Below are positions 26,077-35,600 of a stretch of DNA of 64,000 nt, piece by piece (the first letter of the stretch is position 1; the number at the start of each line of letters is the position of its first letter). This DNA is from Chryseobacterium taichungense. Its GTDB lineage: Bacteria; Bacteroidota; Bacteroidia; Flavobacteriales; Weeksellaceae. Below the pieces are notes generated by a model, which made no database searches, had not been told where the DNA came from, and saw nothing but the letters and a program-made list of their open reading frames with translations. Position numbers and translations under genes: made by a program. Location: assembly GCF_900109935.1 (NCBI RefSeq), contig NZ_FOBV01000002.1, positions 124,001 through 188,000 of the forward strand, given 5' to 3'.

Positions 26077-26444
26077 AAAAATTTAAAATCCAACAATCAC
26101 CATTTATTGTCCCAACGACAGATGGAAAGCTGATTGAAGAACACTGGGGAAACTCCACAGGAAATTCCGATATTTCGATCGCACACATGATCGCACCTGC
26201 AGGCTGGAGCGAGCCGTATCAGACTCCCGAATTTGATGAATTTACCCTCATTATTTCAGGAAAAAAGCAGTTCGAAATCGACGGTGAAACGGTCGTTCTG
26301 GAAAAAGGGCAGAGTATCTTAATTGAGAAAGGGGCAAGAATCCGCTACAGCAATCCGTTTCAGCAAGAATGTGAATATATTTCTATTTGCCTTCCCGCAT
26401 TTTCCATGGAGTCGGTGCATAGGGAAGAAGAAGGGGTGGATTAA
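26073..26444 (+). CDS. Small cupin-domain protein
   Basis: 123 residues forming a single cupin barrel: PYQTPEFDEFTLIISGKKQFEIDG, then GETVVLEKGQSILIEKGARIRYSNPFQQECEYISICLPAF. The usual metal-binding histidines of the first motif are replaced (TPEFDE), so metal binding is doubtful. It overlaps the GNAT gene by 4 bp and is likely expressed with it. Function unknown. Confidence 0.75.
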   Translation: MKKFKIQQSPFIVPTTDGKLIEEHWGNSTGNSDISIAHMIAPAGWSEPYQTPEFDEFTLIISGKKQFEIDGETVVLEKGQSILIEKGARIRYSNPFQQECEYISICLPAFSMESVHREEEGVD

Positions 26445-26446
26445 AA

Positions 26447-26523
26447 TGTAACAATGTAAAAATGTAACAGTATAACAATTTAATCTCATTATTGCTACAC
26501 TGTTACATTTTTACATTGTTACA
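26447..26523. terminator. 25-bp perfect inverted repeat between convergent genes
   Basis: The left arm 26447-26471 and right arm 26499-26523 are exact complements with a 27-base loop. The arms are themselves built of TGTAACA/TGTAA repeats. They fill the space from the cupin stop codon to the hydrolase stop codon, so they probably end transcription from both sides. Confidence 0.7.
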
Positions 26524-27267
26524 CTATTTCAGAATTTCTTTCAGGAACATCAATGTATGATTCCAAGCTCTTTTTGCCATTACAGGATTATAATCCGGTG
26601 ACTTCGGATCCGTGAAAGTGTGTTTTGAATGGGCGTATGTGATGATTTGCCAATCCGCATTTCCTTCATTCATCTCTTTAATCAGATTATTGTAATCTTC
26701 AGGCGTTACACCCTGGTCATCAGCAGGATTTTCAACTAGAATTTTAGTAGAAATCGGTCCGTTTTTCCTTGACTGATCTTTTCCAATACTTCCATGAATA
26801 GAAACTACACCCACCACAGGAAGGCTTCCTCTCGCAGATTCTAAAGCTCCCGTTCCACCAAAACAATATCCGATTACTGCAATTTTATCTGGGATTGCTC
26901 CGTTTTTCTTCAGCTGTTCCAAAGCCAGCGATATTCTTTTCTGATAGGCTTCATAATCTTTTTTATAGAAACCTGCCGTTTTTGCAGCACTTGCATTATC
27001 AGTAGGAATATTTCCCTCTCCGTAAATGTCTGCAACAAATGCAATATAACCTTGTTTTTCAAGTTCTTTCGCTGCGGTTTTTGCTTCATCATCAATTCCT
27101 TTCCAGGCGGGAAGAATCAACACTCCCGGTAATTTTTTTCCGGCATTGGAAGTTACCAGGCCATTCAGTTTCTGCGAACCGTCCTGATAAGCAACAGGTT
27201 TTAAATTCTGACCCAAGAATTTTCCTGAAGTCATCAGAATTCCTGCAAGTAAAATTGTACGTATCAT
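26524..27267 (-). CDS. Secreted dienelactone hydrolase family protein
   Basis: 247 residues, alpha/beta hydrolase. The nucleophile Cys is in VIGYCFGGTGALE, which is the dienelactone hydrolase form (G-x-C-x-G). The late His lies in TYAHSKHTFTDPKSPDY. The ATG at 27267 is chosen because it gives a good signal peptide (MIRTILLAGILMTSGKFLGQ); an upstream in-frame ATG would put 15 polar residues before it. Substrate unknown. Confidence 0.82.
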   Translation of the reverse strand: MIRTILLAGILMTSGKFLGQNLKPVAYQDGSQKLNGLVTSNAGKKLPGVLILPAWKGIDDEAKTAAKELEKQGYIAFVADIYGEGNIPTDNASAAKTAGFYKKDYEAYQKRISLALEQLKKNGAIPDKIAVIGYCFGGTGALESARGSLPVVGVVSIHGSIGKDQSRKNGPISTKILVENPADDQGVTPEDYNNLIKEMNEGNADWQIITYAHSKHTFTDPKSPDYNPVMAKRAWNHTLMFLKEILK

Positions 27268-27390
27268 ATTTTGTAATTTAATTTGAACTTTTATTTTTAT
27301 TTTTTGGAGCACTTCGATTACATGGAAAGCAACATATATTTTTAGTTGAAGCTTTTTGACTTCGTTGAATTGTATTTATTTATTTTTTTA

Positions 27391-27495
27391 AGGAGCAATT
27401 TCCCGCTTTCGCTACTCGCTTTTCCGTGTATCGGCGGGCGGAGCCGCCGATACACGGAAAGAGCTCAAACAAACCGCTCAATCGGGGCTAGGGAA
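27391..27495. repeat. Large hairpin element with GC-rich 17-bp perfect stem
   Basis: The core stem TTTCCGTGTATCGGCGG (27421-27437) pairs exactly with 27444-27460 over a 6-base loop. It is framed by AATTTCCCGCTTTCG on the left and CGCTCAATCGGGGCTA on the right. The element resembles family C in layout. It is the main content of the 387-bp gap 27268-27654. The rest is AT-rich with CTCAACC/CTTAACC repeats at 27607-27642 and no gene. Confidence 0.75.
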
Positions 27496-27654
27496 GTCTG
27501 CAATATATTACTTTTTGCCATTCATCATAGACGATATCAACTCAACAATCTAAATTAAAAAAAATAATTAACACCATAAAAGTAAAATATTCCAGAGCAT
27601 TATTTAACTCAACCTCAACCTTGCCTCAGCCTTAACCTTAGCCTATTCTCTCCA

Positions 27655-28086
27655 TCAATCCCGTTTATAAAACTGATATTGCTCGTTTTCATAATACGCA
27701 TTAATATGCTGTAAACCATTCGTTAAAATAATTTCTTTCGCTCCAACGATGGAGTTATATCTTGCCGTTTGCTCAAACGTTTTTTCAGTCAATTTAATTT
27801 GCGGAGCTTTACATTCAATTAAAATAACGGGCTCGGTTTTTTCTGTTACTAATAAATCAATTCTCTTAGTCAAACCGTTCAAAACGATTTTCTTTTCAGT
27901 GATTAAAGCAGAAGCAGAATAAGCTTTTACAGTAAGATAATAATGAATCCAGTGTTGGCGCACCCATTCTTCAGGAGTAAGCAAAAGGTAAGTTTTACGA
28001 ACCAAATCATAAATAAAAAACTTATCTTTGTCTTTCTTGAATTTAAAATCAAAAGTTTCCTGAAAATTCAGTTTTGGAAGTTCCAT
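27655..28086 (-). CDS. HsdR N-terminal-like nuclease-fold protein
   Basis: 143 residues. IDLLVTEKTEPVILIECKAPQIKL carries the PD-(D/E)XK elements: Asp, then Glu-x-Lys (ECK). This matches the small family related to the N-terminus of type I restriction HsdR (HSDR_N_2), widespread in Bacteroidota. It is divergent from holA, with start codons 7 bp apart. No restriction partner is nearby, so a housekeeping role in DNA metabolism is more likely than restriction. Function unproven. Confidence 0.78.
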   Translation of the reverse strand: MELPKLNFQETFDFKFKKDKDKFFIYDLVRKTYLLLTPEEWVRQHWIHYYLTVKAYSASALITEKKIVLNGLTKRIDLLVTEKTEPVILIECKAPQIKLTEKTFEQTARYNSIVGAKEIILTNGLQHINAYYENEQYQFYKRD

Positions 28087-28093
28087 TTATAAG

Positions 28094-29131
28094 ATGAAAG
28101 AATTAGATTTAATCCTCAAAAATATTAAAAATAAAGAAGTTTTACCGATTTATTTTTTTCATGGAGAAGAACCTTACTTTATTGATCTTGCTGTAAAAGC
28201 ACTCGAGCACGACTTTTTGAATGAAGATGAAAAAGCATTCAATCAGACGGTAGTTTACGGAAAAGATACTTCTTATCAGGAAGTTCTTTCACTGGCAAGG
28301 CAGTTTCCGATGATGGGAGACAAGCAGGTGATTATTGTTAAGGAAGCGCAGGATTTAAAACTAAATGAAGAAGAAAACAGAATTCTCGAAGCCTATGTGA
28401 CAAATCCCGTACCTTCTACAGTACTCGTTTTTGCCCACAAACATAAAAAACTTGATAGCCGTAAAAAAGCGACAAAAGCCCTCGATAAGGCAAATGCTTT
28501 GTTTCTGAGTGAATCCGTAAAAGAAAACAATCTTCCAAAATGGATTGCCGATGAATGTATAAAATTAAACATCAAAACGGTACCAAATATTTCCCATTTG
28601 CTCGCAGAATATCTCGGAAACGACCTTTCCAGGATCGCCAATGAACTGAACAAACTGAAGATCATCCTTAAGCCGGGTGAAGCCCTCGACGGAAAAATAG
28701 TGGAAGATCATATCGGAATCAGCAAGGAATATAATGTTTTTGAACTGCAGAAAGCATTAGGAACTAAAAATGCCAATGCTGCTTTTAAAATTGCTCATTT
28801 CATGGGTAAAAATCCAAAAAATAATCCCTTTGTGATGATGTTGGCAAGTTTATATAATTATTTTTCCAACGTCATTATTTACAACACAATGGCTGGTCAG
28901 TCGCCACAGGCCATTGCCGCACAGATGGGGGTGAATCCTTATTTTATTAAAGATTATGCTGAATCGGCAAGACTTTATCCTTTAAAACATGCGACGAGAG
29001 TAATCTCAATTCTTCGTGAATTTGATATGAAGGGGAAAGGATTAGGCGCTGTGAATATGAGTGAAGCGGAACTTATTAAAGAGCTGGTTTACAAGATTAT
29101 AAATGTCGATAAAATCAAGATGAAAGTGTGA
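28094..29131 (+). CDS. holA: DNA polymerase III delta subunit
   Basis: 345 residues. The N-terminal AAA-like domain begins with YFFHGEEPYFIDLAVKAL. Then come VVYGKDTSYQEVLSLARQFPMMGDKQVIIVKEAQ and the PKWIADE region. The C-terminal collar domain contains FELQKALGTKNANAAFKIA. It opens the beta clamp during clamp loading. Length is standard. Confidence 0.9.
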   Translation: MKELDLILKNIKNKEVLPIYFFHGEEPYFIDLAVKALEHDFLNEDEKAFNQTVVYGKDTSYQEVLSLARQFPMMGDKQVIIVKEAQDLKLNEEENRILEAYVTNPVPSTVLVFAHKHKKLDSRKKATKALDKANALFLSESVKENNLPKWIADECIKLNIKTVPNISHLLAEYLGNDLSRIANELNKLKIILKPGEALDGKIVEDHIGISKEYNVFELQKALGTKNANAAFKIAHFMGKNPKNNPFVMMLASLYNYFSNVIIYNTMAGQSPQAIAAQMGVNPYFIKDYAESARLYPLKHATRVISILREFDMKGKGLGAVNMSEAELIKELVYKIINVDKIKMKV

Positions 29132-29135
29132 AAAA

Positions 29136-29240
29136 GTGAATGATGAACTGTCAATTCATTTCATTTGTCAAGGGATATTGAAAAAAATTCAGTAACAAAT
29201 TCACAATTGACCATTTACCGTTGACAATTGATCATTCACA
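29136..29240. repeat. Inverted-repeat element GTGAATGAT...ATCATTCAC
   Basis: GTGAATGATgaacTGTCAA near 29136 is complementary, apart from the middle four bases, to TTGACAATTGATCATTCAC at 29221-29239. The same kind of arms occur at 4909-4967. It fills most of the holA-trxB gap. Confidence 0.55.
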
Positions 29241-29339
29241 TATTAAATATTGACAAGTATCATTAAAATAACTTTAAATAAAACTTAAAAATTACGAACT
29301 TAGCAAACGTAAATTTTAACATCTTTTTGAGAAGAAATT

Positions 29340-30281
29340 ATGGAGCAAAACATTTTAGATTGTGTGATCGTTGGATCTGGGCCTTCTGGCTTTACAGCAG
29401 CAATTTATGCGGCAAGAGCAGATTTGAAACCTGAACTGTATACAGGTTTGGAACCGGGTGGTCAACTTACTACAACTACGGAAGTTGATAACTTTCCGGG
29501 GTATCCGGCGGGAATTACAGGTCCTGAAATGATGATGGATTTGCAAAAGCAGGCAGAAAGATTCGATACAAAAGTGCATTACGAAATGATCACAAAGGTT
29601 GAATTTTCTAAAGAAGTTGGCGGAATTCACAAATTATATGCAGGCAATAAAGAAATTTTTGCAAAAACAGTAATTATTTCCACGGGTGCTACAGCAAAAT
29701 ATTTAGGGCTTGATGATGAAAAAAAATATGCAGGCGGAGGAGTATCAGCTTGTGCTACCTGCGACGGTTTTTTCTACAAGGGAAAAGACGTGGTTGTAGT
29801 AGGGGCGGGGGATACGGCAGCGGAAGAAGCTACTTATCTTGCCAAACTTTGCAAAAAAGTTACTATGCTGGTAAGAAAAGATGTATTCAGAGCATCTAAA
29901 GCAATGATTCACAGGGTCCAAAATACTCCAAATATTGAAGTGAAATTTCATCACGAACTGATAGCCATTGAAGGTGAAAATAGTTTGGTGGAAAGAGCTG
30001 TAGTGATCAATAATCAGACTAATGAAACCTCTACGATTGATGTAGATGGAATTTTTATTGCTATCGGTCACAAGCCGAATACGGATATCTTCGTAGGACA
30101 GATTGATCTTGATGAAAATGGTTATATTCTCACTGAAAAGGGCTCTGCCAGAACCAATCTTCCTGGAGTTTTTGCTGCAGGAGATGTTCAGGATCATATT
30201 TACAGACAGGCTATCACCGCTGCAGGAAGCGGATGTATGGCAGCGATGGATGCTGAAAAGTATTTAGCTGAGTTACATTAA
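29340..30281 (+). CDS. trxB: Thioredoxin-disulfide reductase
   Basis: 313 residues. FAD-binding GSGPSGFTAAIYAARA at the start, the redox-active CATC in SACATCDGFFYKG (about 134-137), NADPH-binding VVGAGDTAAEEATYLAKL, and the C-terminal FAD motif GVFAAGDVQDHIYRQAITAAGSGCMAA. It reduces thioredoxin with NADPH. Size is typical of the low-Mr class. Confidence 0.96.
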   Translation: MEQNILDCVIVGSGPSGFTAAIYAARADLKPELYTGLEPGGQLTTTTEVDNFPGYPAGITGPEMMMDLQKQAERFDTKVHYEMITKVEFSKEVGGIHKLYAGNKEIFAKTVIISTGATAKYLGLDDEKKYAGGGVSACATCDGFFYKGKDVVVVGAGDTAAEEATYLAKLCKKVTMLVRKDVFRASKAMIHRVQNTPNIEVKFHHELIAIEGENSLVERAVVINNQTNETSTIDVDGIFIAIGHKPNTDIFVGQIDLDENGYILTEKGSARTNLPGVFAAGDVQDHIYRQAITAAGSGCMAAMDAEKYLAELH

Positions 30282-30308
30282 TTAATTATTGAAATTTAAA
30301 TTATACAA

Positions 30309-30336
30309 AACGCATTTCTTGAAGTGCGTTTTTTTT
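30309..30336 (+). terminator. Terminator after trxB
   Basis: AACGCATTTC pairs with GAAGTGCGTT (30321-30330) with one G-U pair, followed by eight T. Confidence 0.88.
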
Positions 30337-30448
30337 CGTATTAAATTTAGGAAACCTTTTGCAGAAAGCATATAAGCTGAAGTATAAAAATAATCATTCT
30401 GATTTATAGTATATTATTAGATTTGTTAAAATTTGTTTCATAAATATT

Positions 30449-30478
30449 TTGGCAATACACAAAAACATTCTATATTTG
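30449..30478 (+). promoter_or_regulatory. Promoter of tRNA-Ser
   Basis: TTG (30449-30451), 19 bp, TATATTTG (30471-30478): an exact Bacteroidota consensus, 34 bp before the tRNA. Confidence 0.8.
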
Positions 30479-30512
30479 CACCACTGAAAACGACGATATC
30501 ATCGGAGTTTCT

Positions 30513-30600
30513 GGAGAGTTGGCAGAGTGGTCGATTGCGGCAGTCTTGAAAACTGTTGACTGTAACAGGTCCGGGGGTTCGAATCCCTCACTCTCCGCCA
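30513..30600 (+). tRNA. tRNA-Ser (anticodon UGA)
   Basis: 88 bases including the encoded CCA. The acceptor stem GGAGAGT pairs with ACTCTCC. The anticodon loop CTTGAAA gives UGA, the variable arm is long as expected for class II serine tRNA, and the T arm has GGTTCGAATCC. An integrase gene lies 251 bp downstream on the same strand, so the tRNA 3' end is a likely attachment site. Confidence 0.96.
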
Positions 30601-30621
30601 GGTTAGAAACCAAAATAAGCT

Positions 30622-30657
30622 AAAACGCTGTAAACATCGATGTTTACAGCGTTTTTT
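30622..30657 (+). terminator. Terminator after tRNA-Ser (17-bp perfect palindrome)
   Basis: 30622-30638 and 30639-30655 are exact complements (AAAACGCTGTAAACATC with no unpaired loop), followed by a short T-run. It ends transcription of the tRNA. Confidence 0.85.
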
Positions 30658-30710
30658 GTTTTGGCTCTGTATCAAAAAAAATCAAAATAGGTCACGATTT
30701 ATATGTCCTA

Positions 30711-30752
30711 TTTCGTGTCCCATTCAAAAAATCACAAAAATGGGTCACGAAA
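30711..30752. other. Inverted TTTCGTGTCCCATT sites, possible integrase arm sites
   Basis: TTTCGTGTCCCATT (30711-30724) and AATGGGTCACGAAA (30739-30752) are inverted copies matching at 13 of 14 positions. A further GGTCACGA lies just upstream (30690-30697). They lie between tRNA-Ser and the integrase gene, where arm-type integrase sites are expected. The function is a guess. Confidence 0.45.
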
Positions 30753-30851
30753 AATCAAGGAAAGCCCGACCAATAGGCAGTCTAACGATTGTACATCTTG
30801 CAAAAAGTGGTAACAAAAAGTAAATTATTAAACCATTAAAGTTATCACACA

Positions 30852-32087
30852 ATGAACAAAACATTCAACCTGCTATTCTTTATCAAAAAGAACAAGATCA
30901 GAACAAACGGAACCGCTCCCATCTACTTACGAATTACGATAGACGGCAAAGCAGCAGACATTGCTGCTAAAAGGTATATCGATCCGAAGAAATGGGATGT
31001 TAAAGCACACAAGGCATTGGGTAATTCGCAAGAAGCTAAAACACTGAATCTCTATCTTAAAACTTTGGAACAGAAAGTTTACGATTTCCACTACCTGATG
31101 CTGAAAGAAGAAAACTTTGTAACTGCAGAGAGTTTAAAATCTAAACTGCTTGGAACTGATATTGAGCAAAGAATGCTTATTCCGATATTCCAAGAGCATA
31201 ATGACAAAGTGGAAGCTTTGGTCGGTCAGGATTTTGCTCCAGGAACATTAGAACGTTACAAAACTTCTTTAAAACATACGCAGGAATTCATTAGTTGGAA
31301 ATACAAAGTTTCTGATATTGACATCACGCAAATCGATCACGGTTTTATCAGTGATTATGATTTCTGGTTGCGCAGTGTGCGTAAATGCGCAAACAATACA
31401 GCCGTTAAATACCTCAAAAATTTCAAAAAGATCATTCGTTTGTGTTTGGCGCACGGCTGGATCACGAAAGATCCTTTTCTTGGTTATAAAGCAAAGATCA
31501 AAGAGGTGGAGCGTCCATATCTTACCAAAGAAGAAATACAGATGATCTACGAAAAGAAATTTGCATCTGACCGATTGAACCAAGTTCGCGATATCTTTCT
31601 TTTCAGCTGCTACACTGGCCTGGCTTATGTGGATGTCAAGCAACTGTCAAAATCTAACATAAACGTCGGAATTGATGGTGATCAATGGATTTTTACCCAC
31701 CGTCAAAAGACTGATACATCAACCAGAGTTCCTTTATTGCCAGTGGCTCAGGAGCTGGTTTTAAAGTATGAGAACCATCCGCAATGTGTCAATTCGGATG
31801 TCCTGTTTCCTGTCCTAAGCAACCAGAAGATGAATTCTTACCTTAAAGAAATTGCGAGTGTATGTGAAATCAATAAGGATTTGACGTTCCATATAGCAAG
31901 ACATACTTTTGCTACAACTATTACTTTATCCAATGGTGTTCCTATTGAAAGTGTTAGTAAAATGCTGGGGCATACGAACATTAAGACTACTCAGCACTAT
32001 GCGAAGATTCTGGATAAAAAAGTGAGTGATGATATGGCGGTCTTAAGAGGAAAACTTCATAGTAAAAAAACAAACCGTCTACTGTAA
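30852..32087 (+). CDS. Tyrosine integrase of the Bacteroidota mobile-element type
   Basis: 411 residues. The N-terminal arm-binding domain (FNLLFFIKKNKIRTNGTAP) is followed by a SAM-like core-binding domain (about 110-215) and the catalytic domain. His-x-x-Arg is seen in FHIARHTFATT, then GHTNIKTTQHYAKI with the nucleophile Tyr. In the first catalytic box the usual Arg is replaced (CYTGLAYVDV has Ala), as in IntDOT-like enzymes that lack this Arg. It is coded 251 bp after tRNA-Ser and probably integrated the neighbouring island there. The partner attachment site was not found in the window. Confidence 0.92.
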   Translation: MNKTFNLLFFIKKNKIRTNGTAPIYLRITIDGKAADIAAKRYIDPKKWDVKAHKALGNSQEAKTLNLYLKTLEQKVYDFHYLMLKEENFVTAESLKSKLLGTDIEQRMLIPIFQEHNDKVEALVGQDFAPGTLERYKTSLKHTQEFISWKYKVSDIDITQIDHGFISDYDFWLRSVRKCANNTAVKYLKNFKKIIRLCLAHGWITKDPFLGYKAKIKEVERPYLTKEEIQMIYEKKFASDRLNQVRDIFLFSCYTGLAYVDVKQLSKSNINVGIDGDQWIFTHRQKTDTSTRVPLLPVAQELVLKYENHPQCVNSDVLFPVLSNQKMNSYLKEIASVCEINKDLTFHIARHTFATTITLSNGVPIESVSKMLGHTNIKTTQHYAKILDKKVSDDMAVLRGKLHSKKTNRLL

Positions 32088-32627
32088 ATGGATTTAAAAT
32101 TTTCAATTTAGTCTAAAAATCCCAACTGAAAAAGCTGTGGTTTTAAAAGAGATTTTTATTTCTAAGCATATTAACATTCATTTCAAACAACTTTACAATT
32201 AACTCTTATAAAAAATGCTCTAGGCCTTCTAAACCTTTGTATCTAAAAATTACATTTATATCCAGTAAAATATTAAATCATTGCAATAGTTTTAAACTAA
32301 AATATAAAATTACAAAAACATGTAAAATTTTCAAAATAACCAGCTGTTAACATGGTGTTGAGGATATTGAGAATTTTAAAGTATTTTTTTCAAAACTTGT
32401 TTGCTATTAAACAAAAATTTAAAATCAATTAACTGAACAGTCACCTCTTGTAATTGTTTATTTTTATGAATAATGATATAGTTTCAATATTTTACGGTTT
32501 TCCCTAATAAAAAAAATGTTATTTGATTATATTTGTTAATAAACTTAACAATCAATTGATAATTTCCAGAATTAAAACTTTTAATAATGAATATGAATAA
32601 TAATATTGTTATCAAAAACTATAAGTG
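32088..32627. other. 540-bp AT-rich gap before the caspase-helicase operon
   Basis: No gene or RNA was recognised. An inverted repeat TTGTTAA (32533-32539) and TTAACAA (32545-32551) lies about 75 bp before the operon start and could be an operator. The strong drop in G+C compared with the flanking core genes fits acquired DNA. Confidence 0.4.
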
Positions 32628-35600
32628 ATGCAAATACATGGCATATTCATAGGTATTGATAGATTTCAATCTCCTTCTATTAACTGGCTTTCTTGTGCAA
32701 AAAGAGATGCAGTTGCTTTATATTCTTTGTTTTCTGATAATCTTCAGGGAGATTTTCATTTGATGTACGATGAAAATGCTTCAAGAAACTCAATAGAAAA
32801 CAGAATTAAAGAACTATCAACCTGTTCAGAGGATGATATAGTAATATTTTCTTTTTCTGGACATGGAACAACAACGCACGAATTAGTAACCTACGATACA
32901 AACATTAATGATATAGGCTCAACCACTATATCATTGGATACTTTGGCAGGATGGTTTAAAAACATTCCTGCAAAGCAATTGATATGTATCATTGATTGTT
33001 GTTTTTCTGGAGGAATGGGGACTAAAGCTTTGGAAGTAAATTTTGCTTCGAGGGAATTAAGATCGGGAGAAGATCTGATAAAGCAGTTTTCAGGGAGTGG
33101 TCGGGTTATCCTAACAGCTTCTAAAGCTACTGAACCAGCGTGGGAAAACGGAAAACTTGGTCATGGTTTATTAACTTACCACCTTCTCGAAGCATTACAA
33201 GGTGCCGATGAAGTAAGAAAAGACAATAAAATAGGCATCTATCGTCTGTTGGAATATGTCACGTCAAGCGTAAAAAATTCAGCAGGACAATTAGGCGCTG
33301 AACAGAATCCGATGCTTTTGGGGCAAATAATAGAAGAGATCAGTTTTCCTATATTCAAACCTGGAAAATTATATAAAGAAGCCTTTCCTGAAAGAAATTT
33401 TGCATTGGCAGATTCAAATATCGATTCTCTATTAGGGTTTGGATTTCCAGTTGGTATCTTGAATGTGTGGAAGTCAAAAATACCCTCTCTAAATCAATTA
33501 CAAGTAGATGCGATTAATGATTATGGCATTCTGGATGGTAGCCACCTTATAGTATCTGCCCCTACTTCTTCAGGTAAAACAATGGTAGGAGAGCTTGCTG
33601 CTATATATGGAGTTACACAAAGAAAAAGAGCTGTATTTCTTCTTCCGTTAAAAGCATTAGTAAATGACAAATTAAGGCATTTTAATGAAATGTACGGCTC
33701 ATTTGATATCAAAACAATCAAAGCAACAGGCGAAAGTAGTACAGATGATATAACTCCATTGATGAAGGGGCAATATGATGTTTGTTTAATGACCTACGAA
33801 AAATTCTCCGCCATTGTCTTGGCTAATCCATATATACTTAATCAGATAGGCACTATCGTTGTTGATGAGGCTCAAATGATTGCAGATAAAAACAGGGGTG
33901 TAAACCTAGAGTTTCTACTCACACTATTGAAGCTCAAGCGTAAAGAAGATATTGAACCTCAAATTATTGCTTTATCAGCAGTTATCGGTGATTTGAACGG
34001 ATTGGAGAGATGGTTAGGAGGACGTTTATTGCTGCACACAGAAAGACCAGTTCCTTTAAATGAGGGTATTATAAAGTCTAATGGTGATTTTAGATATATT
34101 GAATCTGACACTGGTGAGGAAAAAACGATAAATCTAATGACGCCGCAATTTAGAAAAGGTTCGGGTCAAGACATTATTATTCCGTTAGTTCAAAAACTGG
34201 TAAACGAAGGTAAAAATGTAATCGTTTTTCGAGAAACGAAGTCAGAGGCACAGGCTTGTGCGATGTACCTTGCCAATAATTTAGAGTTAGCACCTGCGTC
34301 TGAGACCATAAAGTTATTACCTCAAAGAGATCCGTCAACCGCAACTCAGAAATTAAGGCAAGTATTAAACAAAGGTATTGCTTTTCATATTTCCGATCTT
34401 GATCCGGACGAGCGATCTGTTATCGAAGATCAGTTCAGAAATAAAGAGTCTGGCTTACGAGTTATAGCAGCAACAACAACTTTAGCAATGGGTGTCAATA
34501 CTCCTACAGAAGCAGTAATTATTTCAGGTTTGACACATCCTGGAAATGTTCCCTATTCCATTTCAGAGTATAAAAATATTATTGGTCGAGCTGGGCGTTT
34601 AGGATTTGCCGAGAGGGGATACTCCTTCTTAGTTGCACTAACGTCTATAGCCGAACATACTTATTGGCAGGATTACATTTTAGGAAAACCGGAAGACATG
34701 CAATCCAATTTTGTTTCAAAAGATACAGATTGCAGATCTTTAGTGCTGAGAGTGCTTTCTGCGTCCAAATCTCAAATAGGTATGAGTCAGGAGAATATTA
34801 TTGGATTCCTGACAGAAAGTTTTGGAGCTTATCAAGAGAAAATAAAATATGACGGCTGGGATTGGAATCAAAATGACATTATCAATGCATTGACTGAGTT
34901 GACACATCATCAACTGATAAAAATGAATAGCGATGGTTATTTTCAGACAACTCTAATTGGCAAAATAGTTGGAGATTCGGGTATTGAGGTTGAATCTATT
35001 ATTCGTATTATTAGTGTATTGAAACAAATCCCTTCAAGTCAACTTTCGAGTCCGGTGTTATTAGGCATTACTCAGCTTTCTAAAGAATTGGAGCAAGTAT
35101 ATATGCCCATAAATCGGAAAGGAATTTTTAAGGAATCCCAAACATGGTTAAATGCCGTTCACGCTCAAGGAATACCTACACAATTAGTAAACGCATTTTC
35201 AAATCATTCAAAAGATCAAATAGATACAACATTAAAATATAAAAAAACCATTTCTTGTCTGCTTTGGATTACAGACAAACAACTTGCTGAGATCGAAGCT
35301 ACATTGATGCAACACTATTTTGATAAATCTTCAGCTGGGGCAATACGAGCTGTAGTTGCCAGAACTTGTGATATTTTACCTATAGTCACCAGCATAGCAG
35401 AGATATTACACCCAGAACTGAACTTGAGTGATAAAGTCTTAAAACTACTTTTGAGATTAGAATTGGGTATTCCATCTTCAATCAGAGAATTAGCTGAAGT
35501 TTTAGGTAGAACATTGAACCGGGGAGAATACCTTGAACTATCAAAAAGAGGAATTAGTAGTATAGATCAGTTTGTTAATGCTGATGAACAAGTTTTATTA

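Noticed and set aside
24932-26444. Metabolic operon of DUF2911, GNAT and cupin genes with a common pathway
   Set aside because: Spacing supports co-transcription of at least the last two, but nothing in the sequences points to a shared substrate.
27655-28086. Restriction endonuclease of a type I system
   Set aside because: Only the N-terminal nuclease-like fold is present, without helicase domains or hsdM/hsdS nearby, so it cannot be HsdR. The true hsdMS locus at 58.8-63 kb is far away.
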